Assembly: GCA_002733715.2 (NCBI GenBank)
Contig: NVWQ02000024.1
Span: 42,312 to 106,311 of the forward strand
Direction of reading: 5' to 3'
DNA length: 64,000 nucleotides
From: Methylophaga sp.
GTDB taxonomy: Bacteria > Pseudomonadota > Gammaproteobacteria > Nitrosococcales > Methylophagaceae
Part shown: positions 53,942 through 62,786 of the stretch, piece after piece
Position numbering within the stretch: the stretch's first letter is position 1
Layout: each line of letters opens with the position of its first letter
Translations under genes and position numbers: made by a program
Notes under the pieces: model-generated
Database searches by the model: none
Seen by the model: the letters and a program-made list of their open reading frames with translations, nothing else
What the model was told of the DNA's origin: nothing

Positions 53942-55216
53942 ATGAATCCTTTATTAGTAATCAAACGAATATTTGATAGAAGACAAAAGACAACGGAGAT
54001 CGCCAGCGTACCGCTAAAAAGCATTGATTCTAATGAGGTAATTCATTGCGTACTTGTTATTGTCGAGAGATTTACGAGAGAATATGATGTGGCTCAGAGC
54101 CGACTGATCGGGAAGCTACGGACTATGTCGTCTACGGAGGCGGGGGTAGAAGAGTTTAATAAAATTTGGCAAGAATTTTCTCGAGATATGCTTACTACGC
54201 CACAATGGACTTATCTTCTTTTTCCGGATGAATGTAGTGAAGATAAAGAGTTGTTAGAGCTAGTGAAAAAGATTAGTAATATTAGTGCTCATTCAAAGAG
54301 CTTACTAACACCTCAGTTAGAAGATTGGATCAGGAGCAATTTAGATTTGCAAAATACGGGTGGACTATTTAATCGGTTATTATTGGAATTAAAAAATAAT
54401 GATCCGACTACTTGTGGTTCATTTAAATTTTTAAGTCGATTTCATACTTTTAAAGATATTCTTTGTGGCTATTTTGTTAGGCCTGAATTAAAAGTAGTTC
54501 AGAGAACAATCTTTCACCAATGTTATTTACAGCGGATCAATTGGAAGCAAGGGTATTGCTTTGACTATCCATACCAAGGTTTTGATAAATTAGCTGTAAG
54601 TGGTGTTAAGCCTACGGAAGAGCGATTATTACGATATGAAATAGATAGCTTTTTAAAGAATGAAGATAAAGTTCTAGATATAGGATCCAATGGAGGATTT
54701 TTTTCGTTGGCATTAGCTGAAAAAGTAGGCTCTATAGATGGCGTTGAATATAACCCTTATCTTATACAAATCGCTAACATTGCAAAAGATTATCTTGGTA
54801 TTTCAAATGCACGATTTATTGTCGCTGATTTTGTTGAATGGATACCCGAAGATAAATATGATGCTGTTTTTTCTATGGCGAATCACTGTACGATAGACGG
54901 TAACTTATCGGTAGGATTTGAAGATTATATTGCCAAAATCTTTACCTTAATGAAGCCTGGTGGAATCCTTTTCTTTGAGAGCCATAATGTATTTGGTCCT
55001 GGGGAAGGTGGTCCAGGAGATGATGGTGATCTTGATATTAAATTTGATATCGTTGAAAAATATTTTGAGGTAGTGCAGCATAAAATGGTTAAGACATTTG
55101 TTCCTGACCTTGATGTGGATAAGCTTTTTGTTATTCTTCAGCGGCGTGAAGATGTTCAGCATAATGTACAGAGAACCTTCAACTTGGCTAAAGCCAAACT
55201 ACACTATGACTACTGA
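53942..55216 (+). CDS. SAM-dependent methyltransferase with a long N-terminal extension
   Basis: A 424-residue protein. The C-terminal half is a class I methyltransferase: KVLDIGSNGGFFSLALAEKVGSIDGVEYNP (motif I about residues 239-248), ARFIVADFVEW and LMKPGGILFFESHNVF. The first 230 residues are helical and unlike anything I recognise. By position it is the likely counterpart of the C. jejuni Cj1419/Cj1420 methyltransferases that methylate the phosphoramidate, though those are shorter. It overlaps the glutamine kinase gene by 11 bases. Confidence 0.8.
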   Translation: MNPLLVIKRIFDRRQKTTEIASVPLKSIDSNEVIHCVLVIVERFTREYDVAQSRLIGKLRTMSSTEAGVEEFNKIWQEFSRDMLTTPQWTYLLFPDECSEDKELLELVKKISNISAHSKSLLTPQLEDWIRSNLDLQNTGGLFNRLLLELKNNDPTTCGSFKFLSRFHTFKDILCGYFVRPELKVVQRTIFHQCYLQRINWKQGYCFDYPYQGFDKLAVSGVKPTEERLLRYEIDSFLKNEDKVLDIGSNGGFFSLALAEKVGSIDGVEYNPYLIQIANIAKDYLGISNARFIVADFVEWIPEDKYDAVFSMANHCTIDGNLSVGFEDYIAKIFTLMKPGGILFFESHNVFGPGEGGPGDDGDLDIKFDIVEKYFEVVQHKMVKTFVPDLDVDKLFVILQRREDVQHNVQRTFNLAKAKLHYDY

Positions 55217-57605
55217 TAAACTGACATTGCCACAACAATTTCATTGGGGCTCAAAAGCTGAAACTCTGCAGCTTGTAAAGCCACTGCTTGCTGAAGCTCA
55301 GGTACCAGATCTGTACTTTTTTAACATGAAAAAGTGGTCAGCTGATCCTAATGTGATTCTGAATGAAATAGCGAATGTTGTTGGCACCGGCTTATTGGCG
55401 GTAAGAAGTAGTGCACAGATAGAAGATGGTGGCTCAGATTCAATGGCGGGAGCTTTTGATAGTTTACTGAATGTCGATGGTAGTGATCGTGAGCAGTTAA
55501 CCATGTCAATTAACCAAGTTGTTCAATCAATGACTGAGGATGACCTCGACCAAGTTCTAGTACAGAATATGGTTGGTAATGTGGCTGTAAGCGGCGTTAT
55601 TATGACATTTGATGTATTTCATGGTGCACCATACTATTGTATCGATTACGATGATGAAAGTGGTCGAACAGATACGATTACAGGCGGTAATGGCACACAT
55701 AAAAGCTTGTATCTTTATCGACATACAAGCGACGAAATGATTCGTTCAAGAAGAGTTGCATTATTCCTGAAATTAGCTCGAGAATTAGAGAAAATTACAG
55801 AGTGTTCAGCATTAGATATCGAATTTATAATGAACAATGCAGGACAAATGTTTTTGGTTCAAGTTAGAAGAATAGCGGCATCACGCAAGTGGCACCCAGT
55901 TACTGAACGACGAGTGAAAAGACAGTTAAATTTTGTAGAAAGGTTTGTACGCGATCGTTCGAAAAAGAAGGATGACTTATTGGGAGACCGAACCATTCTA
56001 GCTGTTATGCCGGACTGGAATCCAGCTGAAATTATAGGAACAACACCACGGCTTTTGGCTTCTTCACTGTATCGGTACTTGATTACTGACTCTGTTTGGC
56101 ATGAATCACGCAGCCATATGGGTTATAGGGTCTTGCCTAATACTGAGTTGATGGTTCTTATTAATAATCATCCATACATTGATGTCAGAAATAGTTTTAA
56201 TTCACTTCTTCCAGCATCACTGGATGATGGCATTGGCGAAAAGTTGATTAATGCTTGGCTTGAACGACTAGATGAACATCCTGAGTTTCATGATAAAGTC
56301 GAATTTGAGATTGTTCCTACCTGTATCGACTTTTGCTTTGAGCATGACTTTAATGAGCGATACAACGGCGTACTAAGTGACAAAGAGTTACGGGCTTTCA
56401 GTGATTCTTTAACAGAATTATCAAGACAATGTATTTCTGGAGAAACATTGGATCAAGCTTTAGCTGATTCTGACAAATTATCAACAAAAGATTTTCCCAA
56501 GGTTGAAAGTGGTGACCCCTATGCTCAGCTTTCTCGAGCAAGTTATCTTTTACATGAATGTAAAAAAATAGGTACTTTTTCATTTTCCATTGTTGCACGC
56601 CATGCTTTTATCGCGGAGTCACTGTTGAGGTCAGCTGTCAAACGAGGAGCTTTGACAGAAAAAAGATTAAATGACTTTAAACGAAGTATTCGTTCAGTAG
56701 CTGGAAATATGGTTATAGAGTACGGTGAAGCATGTTTTGATCAAAACAAACAAAATGATTTTCTAAGAAAATATGGGCACTTACGCCCTGGAACTTATGA
56801 AATAACTTCACTTCGGTATGATGAACGAGATGACCTGTTTTCTGGTGGGGATTTGGATAGTTCGGCAATACTAACTTCTCCGGAGTTTTCTTTGACAGGA
56901 GAAGAGCGAGTAGCTATTAGTGAGCTATTGAATGAGTCAAAATTAGATGTTATTAGTCCTGAACAGTTACTTGACTATGCAAGTAAAGCAATCTCTGGAA
57001 GAGAACATGTCAAATTTATATTCACACGAATCCTGTCTGATGCGCTTGATGCTTTAGTTCGCTGGGGCGAAGAACATGGCCTTTCACGTGACGATCTTTC
57101 TTATATCGATTGGCAAGATATTGTGAAAAGTCACTCTCTTCCTGTTATGGATGATGTCGACAGGCATTATTTGCTTTTAGCAGACGATGGTCGTAAAGCT
57201 ATGACAGTAGCAGGCACATTTAAACTGGCACATATCATCTCTGATGTAAGAGATATTTATGTCGCAACAGTTAACCGTAGCACACCTAATTTTGTAGGTA
57301 TAGGAGCTGTAGAGTCACGTATTATTTTCTTAGATGCTAATACTTCAACAAATATTAACCTCAAAGAACATATTGTGTGCATTGAAAATGCCGACCCAGG
57401 TTTTGACTGGATTTTCACGAAAGGCCCTAAAGCATTGATAACGAAATTTGGTGGTGCTAATTCTCATATGGCTGTTCGCTGTGCTGAAATGAGTTTACCT
57501 GCTGCGATTGGGTGTGGAGAGCAGCTTTTCGAGAGGTTACTCTCTGCAGGTAGTGTTGATCTTAATTGTGCTCAGAAAATTGTGAGACCTCTTCATGCCG
57601 GCTAG
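55206..57605 (+). CDS. PEP-synthase-like kinase, candidate L-glutamine kinase (Cj1418 type)
   Basis: A 799-residue protein with a PPDK/PEP-synthase N-terminal ATP-binding domain (GLLAVRSSAQIEDGGSDSMAGAFDSLLNV, about 60-88; LDIEFIMNNAGQMFLVQVRRI closing it), a long middle, and a C-terminal swivelling His domain (ALITKFGGANSHMAVRCAEMSLPAAIGCG; phosphorylated His about 754). It lacks the PEP/pyruvate barrel. C. jejuni Cj1418 has this layout and phosphorylates the amide nitrogen of glutamine. The ATG at 55206 begins the conserved part; the longer frame lies inside the methyltransferase gene. The next two genes match Cj1417 and Cj1416. Confidence 0.88.
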   Translation: MTTDKLTLPQQFHWGSKAETLQLVKPLLAEAQVPDLYFFNMKKWSADPNVILNEIANVVGTGLLAVRSSAQIEDGGSDSMAGAFDSLLNVDGSDREQLTMSINQVVQSMTEDDLDQVLVQNMVGNVAVSGVIMTFDVFHGAPYYCIDYDDESGRTDTITGGNGTHKSLYLYRHTSDEMIRSRRVALFLKLARELEKITECSALDIEFIMNNAGQMFLVQVRRIAASRKWHPVTERRVKRQLNFVERFVRDRSKKKDDLLGDRTILAVMPDWNPAEIIGTTPRLLASSLYRYLITDSVWHESRSHMGYRVLPNTELMVLINNHPYIDVRNSFNSLLPASLDDGIGEKLINAWLERLDEHPEFHDKVEFEIVPTCIDFCFEHDFNERYNGVLSDKELRAFSDSLTELSRQCISGETLDQALADSDKLSTKDFPKVESGDPYAQLSRASYLLHECKKIGTFSFSIVARHAFIAESLLRSAVKRGALTEKRLNDFKRSIRSVAGNMVIEYGEACFDQNKQNDFLRKYGHLRPGTYEITSLRYDERDDLFSGGDLDSSAILTSPEFSLTGEERVAISELLNESKLDVISPEQLLDYASKAISGREHVKFIFTRILSDALDALVRWGEEHGLSRDDLSYIDWQDIVKSHSLPVMDDVDRHYLLLADDGRKAMTVAGTFKLAHIISDVRDIYVATVNRSTPNFVGIGAVESRIIFLDANTSTNINLKEHIVCIENADPGFDWIFTKGPKALITKFGGANSHMAVRCAEMSLPAAIGCGEQLFERLLSAGSVDLNCAQKIVRPLHAG

Positions 57606-58197
57606 TATCATACGTATAGGGCTTACTATGCGTTTAACGCAGGCGGAAGGCTATAATGAACCCCGTGATGCACTTGCACAAGACTGGCATCAATTTCTGA
57701 AGACGGCATTGCCAGATGCTTCATGGTTGGCGATACCAAATTTAGGGGCCGAACAAGTTATTGACTATTGTAAACAGTGGGGAATAAATCGTTTAATCCT
57801 AACGGGTGGTGGTGATCTTGGGGTATCAGATATACGTGAGGAGACTGAAATAGCACTGTTAAAATGGGCAGAACTGAATGATATTCCAACTATTGGGATT
57901 TGTCGTGGTATGCAAGTTATGTCCGTTTGGGCGGGAGAAGAATTAATGATGATTGAAAATCATGTTGGTTCTAGACATCACTTAAAAGGTGAAATGACGG
58001 GTGAAGTTAATAGCTATCACAATTATGCCGTCAAAGAATGTCCCAACAAATTTAAAATTTTAGCTAGAAGTGAAGAAGGTTATATCGAAGCTATTTGCCA
58101 TGAAAAAAAACCATTAATGGGATGGATGTGGCATCCAGAGCGAGAAAACCCCATTCAACTTACAGACACTGAACGATTACGGAGATTTTTTTTATGA
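57595..58197 (+). CDS. Class I amidotransferase-like hydrolase, candidate CDP-glutamine hydrolase (Cj1417 type)
   Basis: A 200-residue class I glutamine-amidotransferase-fold protein. The triad is visible: C103 in GICRGMQVM, H180 and E182 in MWHPERE. The N-terminal IRIGLTMRL...EPRDALAQDWHQFL resembles Cj1417 rather than GuaA or PuuD. Cj1417 splits CDP-L-glutamine into cytidine diphosphoramidate and glutamate. It overlaps the kinase gene by 11 bases and the next gene by four (ATGA), which indicates a coupled pathway unit. Confidence 0.88.
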   Translation: MPASIIRIGLTMRLTQAEGYNEPRDALAQDWHQFLKTALPDASWLAIPNLGAEQVIDYCKQWGINRLILTGGGDLGVSDIREETEIALLKWAELNDIPTIGICRGMQVMSVWAGEELMMIENHVGSRHHLKGEMTGEVNSYHNYAVKECPNKFKILARSEEGYIEAICHEKKPLMGWMWHPERENPIQLTDTERLRRFFL

Positions 58198-58937
58198 AAG
58201 CAATTATCTTGGCTGCAGGTCGAGGCAGCCGAATGAAAAATCTAACGGATGAACGTCCTAAGTGTTTGGTTGAGCTACATGGGAAAGCATTATTGAATTG
58301 GCAGCTAGAAGCCTTACATGGGGCAGGTATTACCGAGATAGCTATAGTTACTGGATATAAGAGAGAGTTATTACAAGATCGAGGGCTTGTAGAGTTTCAC
58401 AATTCTCGTTGGGCTGAAACGAATATGGTCTCATCTCTTGCTTGTGCAAGTGAATGGTTAGAAAATGAACCGTGTATTGTTAGTTACTCAGATATTTTTT
58501 ATAGTTCTCAAGCAGTATTGTCTCTCATGGATTGCACCGCCTCTTCGTTAGCGGTGACATATGATCCTAACTGGCTTGAGTTATGGACACAGCGCTTTGG
58601 AGATCCATTGTTGGATGCTGAAACATTTCGGCTTAATCCGGATAAAACGTTGGCCGAAATTGGAAATAAGCCAACATCAGTAGACGAAGTGGAAGGTCAA
58701 TATATGGGCTTGTTATTATTTTCTCCAGAAGGGTGGGGAGAAGTGTTGCGCATACGAAATAGTTTAGAACCAAAAGAATCAGATTCTATGCACATGACTG
58801 GCACGTTGCAGAAAGTGATAAATGCAGCACGTCTTGAGATAAATACCGTTGCCTGTGACTTAACATGGGGTGAAATTGATTCTGAGGAAGATTTGATTGC
58901 CTATAAGGATGTGAATATGGCGGATGTCAGTAATTGA
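58194..58937 (+). CDS. Nucleotidyltransferase, candidate CTP:phosphoglutamine cytidylyltransferase (Cj1416 type)
   Basis: A 247-residue protein with the nucleotidyltransferase signature IILAAGRGSRMKNLTDERPKCLVELHGKALL at the N-terminus and a metal-binding aspartate in VSYSDIFY. It resembles choline-phosphate or sugar-phosphate cytidylyltransferases. Between the Cj1417-type gene and a glycosyltransferase, and with the Cj1418-type gene nearby, the natural reading is Cj1416: transfer of CMP from CTP to L-glutamine phosphate. The stop overlaps the next ATG by one base. Confidence 0.88.
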   Translation: MKAIILAAGRGSRMKNLTDERPKCLVELHGKALLNWQLEALHGAGITEIAIVTGYKRELLQDRGLVEFHNSRWAETNMVSSLACASEWLENEPCIVSYSDIFYSSQAVLSLMDCTASSLAVTYDPNWLELWTQRFGDPLLDAETFRLNPDKTLAEIGNKPTSVDEVEGQYMGLLLFSPEGWGEVLRIRNSLEPKESDSMHMTGTLQKVINAARLEINTVACDLTWGEIDSEEDLIAYKDVNMADVSN

Positions 58938-60403
58938 TGTGGGGGAAACAAGATTCCATTAAATCTTTAAAAGATACGGTATTATTTTTACTGGATAGTG
59001 GAAAAACAAATCAAGCCCTGAAAGTCATTCATGACTTCGTAGAGCGTATCATTACTGAACCACTGTGTACCTCTCAGATCCTTGGATCAAAAACACTGGA
59101 TGATTTGTGTCAACGCATTGGTAAAGCTAGCCTTTCAAACATTAATTTAGAAACTAGTGGGGCACCGGAGCAGGAAAAACCAGTTTTTGTTTATCTTGTT
59201 ACCAAATTACAGAAATCTGGTGGGCATACTAGAGTTATAGAAGATTTTATTCGAGCCCAACCAGCGGGACGGCATATTATTCTGTCTACAGAATTGGATG
59301 GTGCTTCAGACATTAACTATCTGATGGATGGTATAGCTAAGCAATGCGACGTTGAATTTGAGCAAGCACCAAAAGTCAGTTATCAGCAACGGTTAATTTG
59401 GCTACAAAAACGGTTATTAGAGCTTCCTTCTAAAAGAGTTTTTCTTTTCAACCATCATCATGATAGTGTTGCAATTGCAGCTATTCAACCTGAAATGGAA
59501 TTGAACTCTTGTTTTTATCATCATGGAGATCATCATTTATGTTTAGGTGTTCATGTCTCTCATTTTGAACATATTGATTTTCATTCTGGGGGATATCATC
59601 ATTGTCGAGATGAACTTGGTATTGATAATACCTATATTCCACTAACCGTAAATGATAAGGGCAAACGCACTGACACGTCATTTATGAACAATAACATGCT
59701 CACTACATGTACTGCAGCCCGATCGAATAAAATTGAAGTACCGTATATCATAAGTTATTTAGAGGTTATCCCCCAGCTTTTGGAATTGACGAAAGGTAAG
59801 CACATTCATATTGGGAGGCTTACGCCTTGGGCGCTTTTCAGAATTAGGCGTAGACTTAAGCAGTATGATATTCCATTAGATAATTTTATTTACATACCGT
59901 GGGTAGAGAGTGTTTGGAAATCATTGCATGAACATCAGGTTGATTTATATATTGCATCTTTTCCATATGGCGGCGGCCTAACATTAATTGAAGCAATGGG
60001 AGCGAGTATACCTTTAGCAATACATCAACATATTTTTTCTCGGGTTTTAAGTGGAGTAGACATTGCCTATCCTGAGGCCTTTGGCTGGCGTTATCCAGAT
60101 GAATTATTGAACTATTGTGCTTCTTTGGATGCTGATGTATTAAAAGAGCAAGGTCACTTGAGCCGGATGCAGTATGAAGAGTTTCATTCTCAAGATGATT
60201 TGCAATCATTTCTTAGTGACATGGAGAGTAAGAAATTATCCCCTAAAGCTCTATCAGAAAACTATCATGTCGAAAATGATGAGTGGGTGAATTGGATGTC
60301 GAATCAAATGACTATTAAAAATGTATGCACTAGGTTTTTTTATAGAACATATAGACGATTAAGGGCAGTAATAAATCAAATAGAGGGACTGGGCAAGTCA
60401 TAA
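58937..60403 (+). CDS. Glycosyltransferase (GT4-like) with a histidine-rich segment
   Basis: A 488-residue protein. The C-terminal half has VDLYIASFPYGGGLTLIEAMGASIPLAIH, the E-x7-E-like donor site of GT-B enzymes. The middle has an unusual run of histidines (NHHHDSVAIA, then YHHGDHHLCLGVHVSHFEH and FHSGGYHH, about 175-225). The first 75 residues are helical. The start ATG at 58937 overlaps the previous stop. It may transfer a sugar or, speculatively, the phosphoramidate; no motif decides this. Confidence 0.75.
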   Translation: MWGKQDSIKSLKDTVLFLLDSGKTNQALKVIHDFVERIITEPLCTSQILGSKTLDDLCQRIGKASLSNINLETSGAPEQEKPVFVYLVTKLQKSGGHTRVIEDFIRAQPAGRHIILSTELDGASDINYLMDGIAKQCDVEFEQAPKVSYQQRLIWLQKRLLELPSKRVFLFNHHHDSVAIAAIQPEMELNSCFYHHGDHHLCLGVHVSHFEHIDFHSGGYHHCRDELGIDNTYIPLTVNDKGKRTDTSFMNNNMLTTCTAARSNKIEVPYIISYLEVIPQLLELTKGKHIHIGRLTPWALFRIRRRLKQYDIPLDNFIYIPWVESVWKSLHEHQVDLYIASFPYGGGLTLIEAMGASIPLAIHQHIFSRVLSGVDIAYPEAFGWRYPDELLNYCASLDADVLKEQGHLSRMQYEEFHSQDDLQSFLSDMESKKLSPKALSENYHVENDEWVNWMSNQMTIKNVCTRFFYRTYRRLRAVINQIEGLGKS

Positions 60404-61281
60404 TGTCTGATTCATTGCCTAATGTCGGTGTATTGTTAGCGGCCTATAATGGCGTAGACTTTTTAGATGAGCAGCTAGAAAGTATTTTAAAACAGAAAAA
60501 TGTCAATATAACTATTTTTATCAGTGTTGACTTGTCTTCAGATAATAGCTATGAATGGTGTTGTAATTATGCTGAGCATTATGCTCAAATAAGAGTTCTA
60601 CCTTATGGTGAACGATTTGGCGGTGCCGCCCCTAATTTTTTTCGACTCATTAAAGATGTGGATTTCTCCAGTTTTGATTATATTGCTTTGGCAGATCAGG
60701 ATGATATCTGGCTTGAGGAGAAATTGATTACCGCTTGTACTTATATTAAAAAAGATGACTTAGCTGCTTATTCAAGTAATGTTTTAGCTTTTTGGCCTGA
60801 TGGACGAGAGCAGCTAATCAATAAGGCGCAGCTACAAAGACAATATGACTTTCTGTTTGAAGCGGCTGGTCCGGGGTGTAGTTATGTGTTTAGCTCAAAA
60901 CAGCTTTTGGAGTTTAAAGAATTTTTAATACAACATGCTGATAAAATAAAACAAGTAGCATTACATGACTGGCTTATATATGCATTTTATAGGTCAAAAG
61001 GATTTAGGTGGTTCATTGACCCTGAATATCAATTACTTTATCGGCAGCACGATGCTAATCAAGTTGGTGTGAATACAGGGTGGTCTGCCATAGCAAAACG
61101 ACTTAATTTACTTCGAAATGGATGGTATAAAAAACAGGTGATGCTAACTTCGGAGCTGGTAGGCTATGGACACTTACAATTGGGAAGTCGTTGGGCAGTA
61201 TTAAAAGTTATACATCATTCTAGACGTCGCTGGCAAGATAGAATTGCATTGTTTATTTTTGTTTTATTTTGGCTTTATTAA
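60403..61281 (+). CDS. Family 2 glycosyltransferase (rhamnosyltransferase-like)
   Basis: A 292-residue GT-A enzyme: VGVLLAAYNGVDFLDEQLESILKQ at the start, LADQDDIWLEEKL (DxD-like metal site) near 95, and a C-terminal VALHDWLIYAF with RQHDANQVG, which is typical of rhamnosyltransferase-like GT2 proteins. It overlaps both neighbours by one base (TAATG). Donor sugar not known. Confidence 0.88.
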   Translation: MSDSLPNVGVLLAAYNGVDFLDEQLESILKQKNVNITIFISVDLSSDNSYEWCCNYAEHYAQIRVLPYGERFGGAAPNFFRLIKDVDFSSFDYIALADQDDIWLEEKLITACTYIKKDDLAAYSSNVLAFWPDGREQLINKAQLQRQYDFLFEAAGPGCSYVFSSKQLLEFKEFLIQHADKIKQVALHDWLIYAFYRSKGFRWFIDPEYQLLYRQHDANQVGVNTGWSAIAKRLNLLRNGWYKKQVMLTSELVGYGHLQLGSRWAVLKVIHHSRRRWQDRIALFIFVLFWLY

Positions 61282-62246
61282 TGGCTACTATGAAAAAAAT
61301 CTTGTTGACGGGGGCTACAGGTTTCATTGGGCAAGCATTAGCCCATGAATTGCTATCGCAAGGTTATGGGCTTGTAGCTGCTGTTAGGCAGCAGTCAGAT
61401 AAACTTTCTGAAGAAATTACACAGATTATTGTCGGTGACATTAATGCTTCAACAGATTGGACTGAAGCATTGCATAATGTAGATATGGTAATACATTTAG
61501 CCGCGAGAGCACATATACTAAATGATTATAGTGATGACGCTTTAGCAGAATATCGTAAAGTGAATGTAGAGGGTACATTAGCGTTAGCAAGACAAGCTGA
61601 AATGCTGGGGATAAACCGTTTTATTTTTCTTAGTTCTATAGGTGTTAACGGCAATAAAAGTCAAAGCCCTTTTACAGAAAAAGATAGTGCTGACCCACAG
61701 GAGTTTTATGCTCAATCTAAACTTGAGGCGGAGCAAGGTTTGTGGCGTTTGGAAGCTGATACAAGTCTGAGTGTAGTTATTATTCGTCCCCCGTTAGTAT
61801 ATGGCTCTTCACCCCCAGGAAATTTTAAGACTCTTTTAAGATGGGTACAAATGGGAATACCATTGCCACTGGGTGCCATTGATAACCAGCGTTCTTTTGT
61901 TGCTTTAGATAATTTAGTGAGTTTCATTATTCATTGTATTGATCACCCTAAAGCGGCTAATGAGATATTTTTAATTTCAGATGGTGAGGATGTATCGACA
62001 ACGGAGTTATTACAAAAAGTGGCTGAAGCCTTCGGAAAAAAGGTTTTTTTATTGCCTGTTCCTTTAGAATTAATGCGCTTTTTTGCAAAGCTGCTAGGAA
62101 AAGAAGATGTGGCTGAGCGTTTATTCGGCTCTTTACAGGTGGATAGTTCAAAAGCACGGGATTTATTAGGTTGGAAACCAGTCATTACTATGGATGAGCA
62201 ACTGAAAAAAATAACGACTGTATTATCACGGAAGGAAAATACTTGA
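61281..62246 (+). CDS. NAD-dependent nucleotide-sugar epimerase/reductase (SDR)
   Basis: A 321-residue extended SDR. KILLTGATGFIGQALAHELL (NAD site, about 5-24), AARAHILNDYSDD, the catalytic FYAQSKLEAEQG (YxxxK) and RPPLVYGSSPPGNFKTLLRWV are seen. Similar genes (WbpV, WbiG-like, Gne) reduce or epimerise UDP-4-keto-6-deoxy sugars and are often next to an initiating PGT, as here. With the CapD-like dehydratase it may make UDP-QuiNAc or UDP-FucNAc. Start ATG at 61281 overlaps the previous stop. Confidence 0.88.
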   Translation: MATMKKILLTGATGFIGQALAHELLSQGYGLVAAVRQQSDKLSEEITQIIVGDINASTDWTEALHNVDMVIHLAARAHILNDYSDDALAEYRKVNVEGTLALARQAEMLGINRFIFLSSIGVNGNKSQSPFTEKDSADPQEFYAQSKLEAEQGLWRLEADTSLSVVIIRPPLVYGSSPPGNFKTLLRWVQMGIPLPLGAIDNQRSFVALDNLVSFIIHCIDHPKAANEIFLISDGEDVSTTELLQKVAEAFGKKVFLLPVPLELMRFFAKLLGKEDVAERLFGSLQVDSSKARDLLGWKPVITMDEQLKKITTVLSRKENT

Positions 62247-62299
62247 TTAACTATGTCTTTATGTTTAAACGATAGTGGTATTTATTTGGAGAATTAACC

Positions 62300-62554
62300 A
62301 TGAAAGAAGTCACTTTAGATATAAAAAAATGGGGCAATAGTTTAGGTGTTCGCCTGCCTGCTGTGATTGCCCGCGAAGCACATTTTCATACCAACCAAAG
62401 TGTGAAAACTTCAGTGATTAATAAGCAAGTTGTTATCACTCCAATTTTATATGAATCTTTAACATTGGATCAACGATTAGAAAACTTTGGTCTTGCACGC
62501 CATGGTGGTGAATCAATGGTTGTTGATGAACATTTAGGTGCAGAGAAGTGGTAA
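62300..62554 (+). CDS. mazE: MazE-type antitoxin (AbrB/SpoVT fold)
   Basis: An 84-residue protein with the MazE N-terminal DNA-binding motif TLDIKKWGNSLGVRLPAVIAREA. The C-terminal part would wrap the toxin. TTTGGAGAATTAACC before the ATG is a strong ribosome site. The toxin gene directly downstream is broken, so this antitoxin is an orphan and may act only as a repressor of its own promoter. Confidence 0.88.
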   Translation: MKEVTLDIKKWGNSLGVRLPAVIAREAHFHTNQSVKTSVINKQVVITPILYESLTLDQRLENFGLARHGGESMVVDEHLGAEKW

Positions 62555-62786
62555 AAGGGTCAGTCAAATGGTTGCCCTCACGGCAAGATATTATTTGGAT
62601 TGATCGTGATTTCAAGTTGGCCAAGAGATGAAAAATGTTCATCCTTTTCCGGTGCTAAGCCCCCGAAATTTTAATGATAAAACATCGCTTGTTATAGGGC
62701 TGCCCATGACAGCTGCAGAATATAATGTGGACAATACTTTTGTAGTATCTATAGGGAAAGTGAATAGTGAGAAGGTGAGTCAGTGA
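62548..62786 (+). pseudogene. mazF: Frameshifted MazF-type toxin remnant
   Basis: From a GTG at 62548 the frame reads VKWLPSRQDIIWIDRDFKLA and stops at 62629-62631. Another frame from about 62625 continues KNVHPFPVLSPRNFNDKTS, LVIGLPMTAAEYNVDNTF, and ends at 62786. Together these are the first two-thirds of a MazF toxin (RGDIxWLDF...HPxLVLS...GLPMT). A frameshift splits it, and the C-terminal third is missing or replaced. It overlaps mazE by seven bases, as in intact mazEF pairs. Confidence 0.85.

Noticed and set aside
55206..57605. PEP synthase or pyruvate phosphate dikinase
   Set aside because: The ATP domain and swivelling His domain are present, but the C-terminal PEP/pyruvate barrel is missing and the context is a surface-glycan locus.
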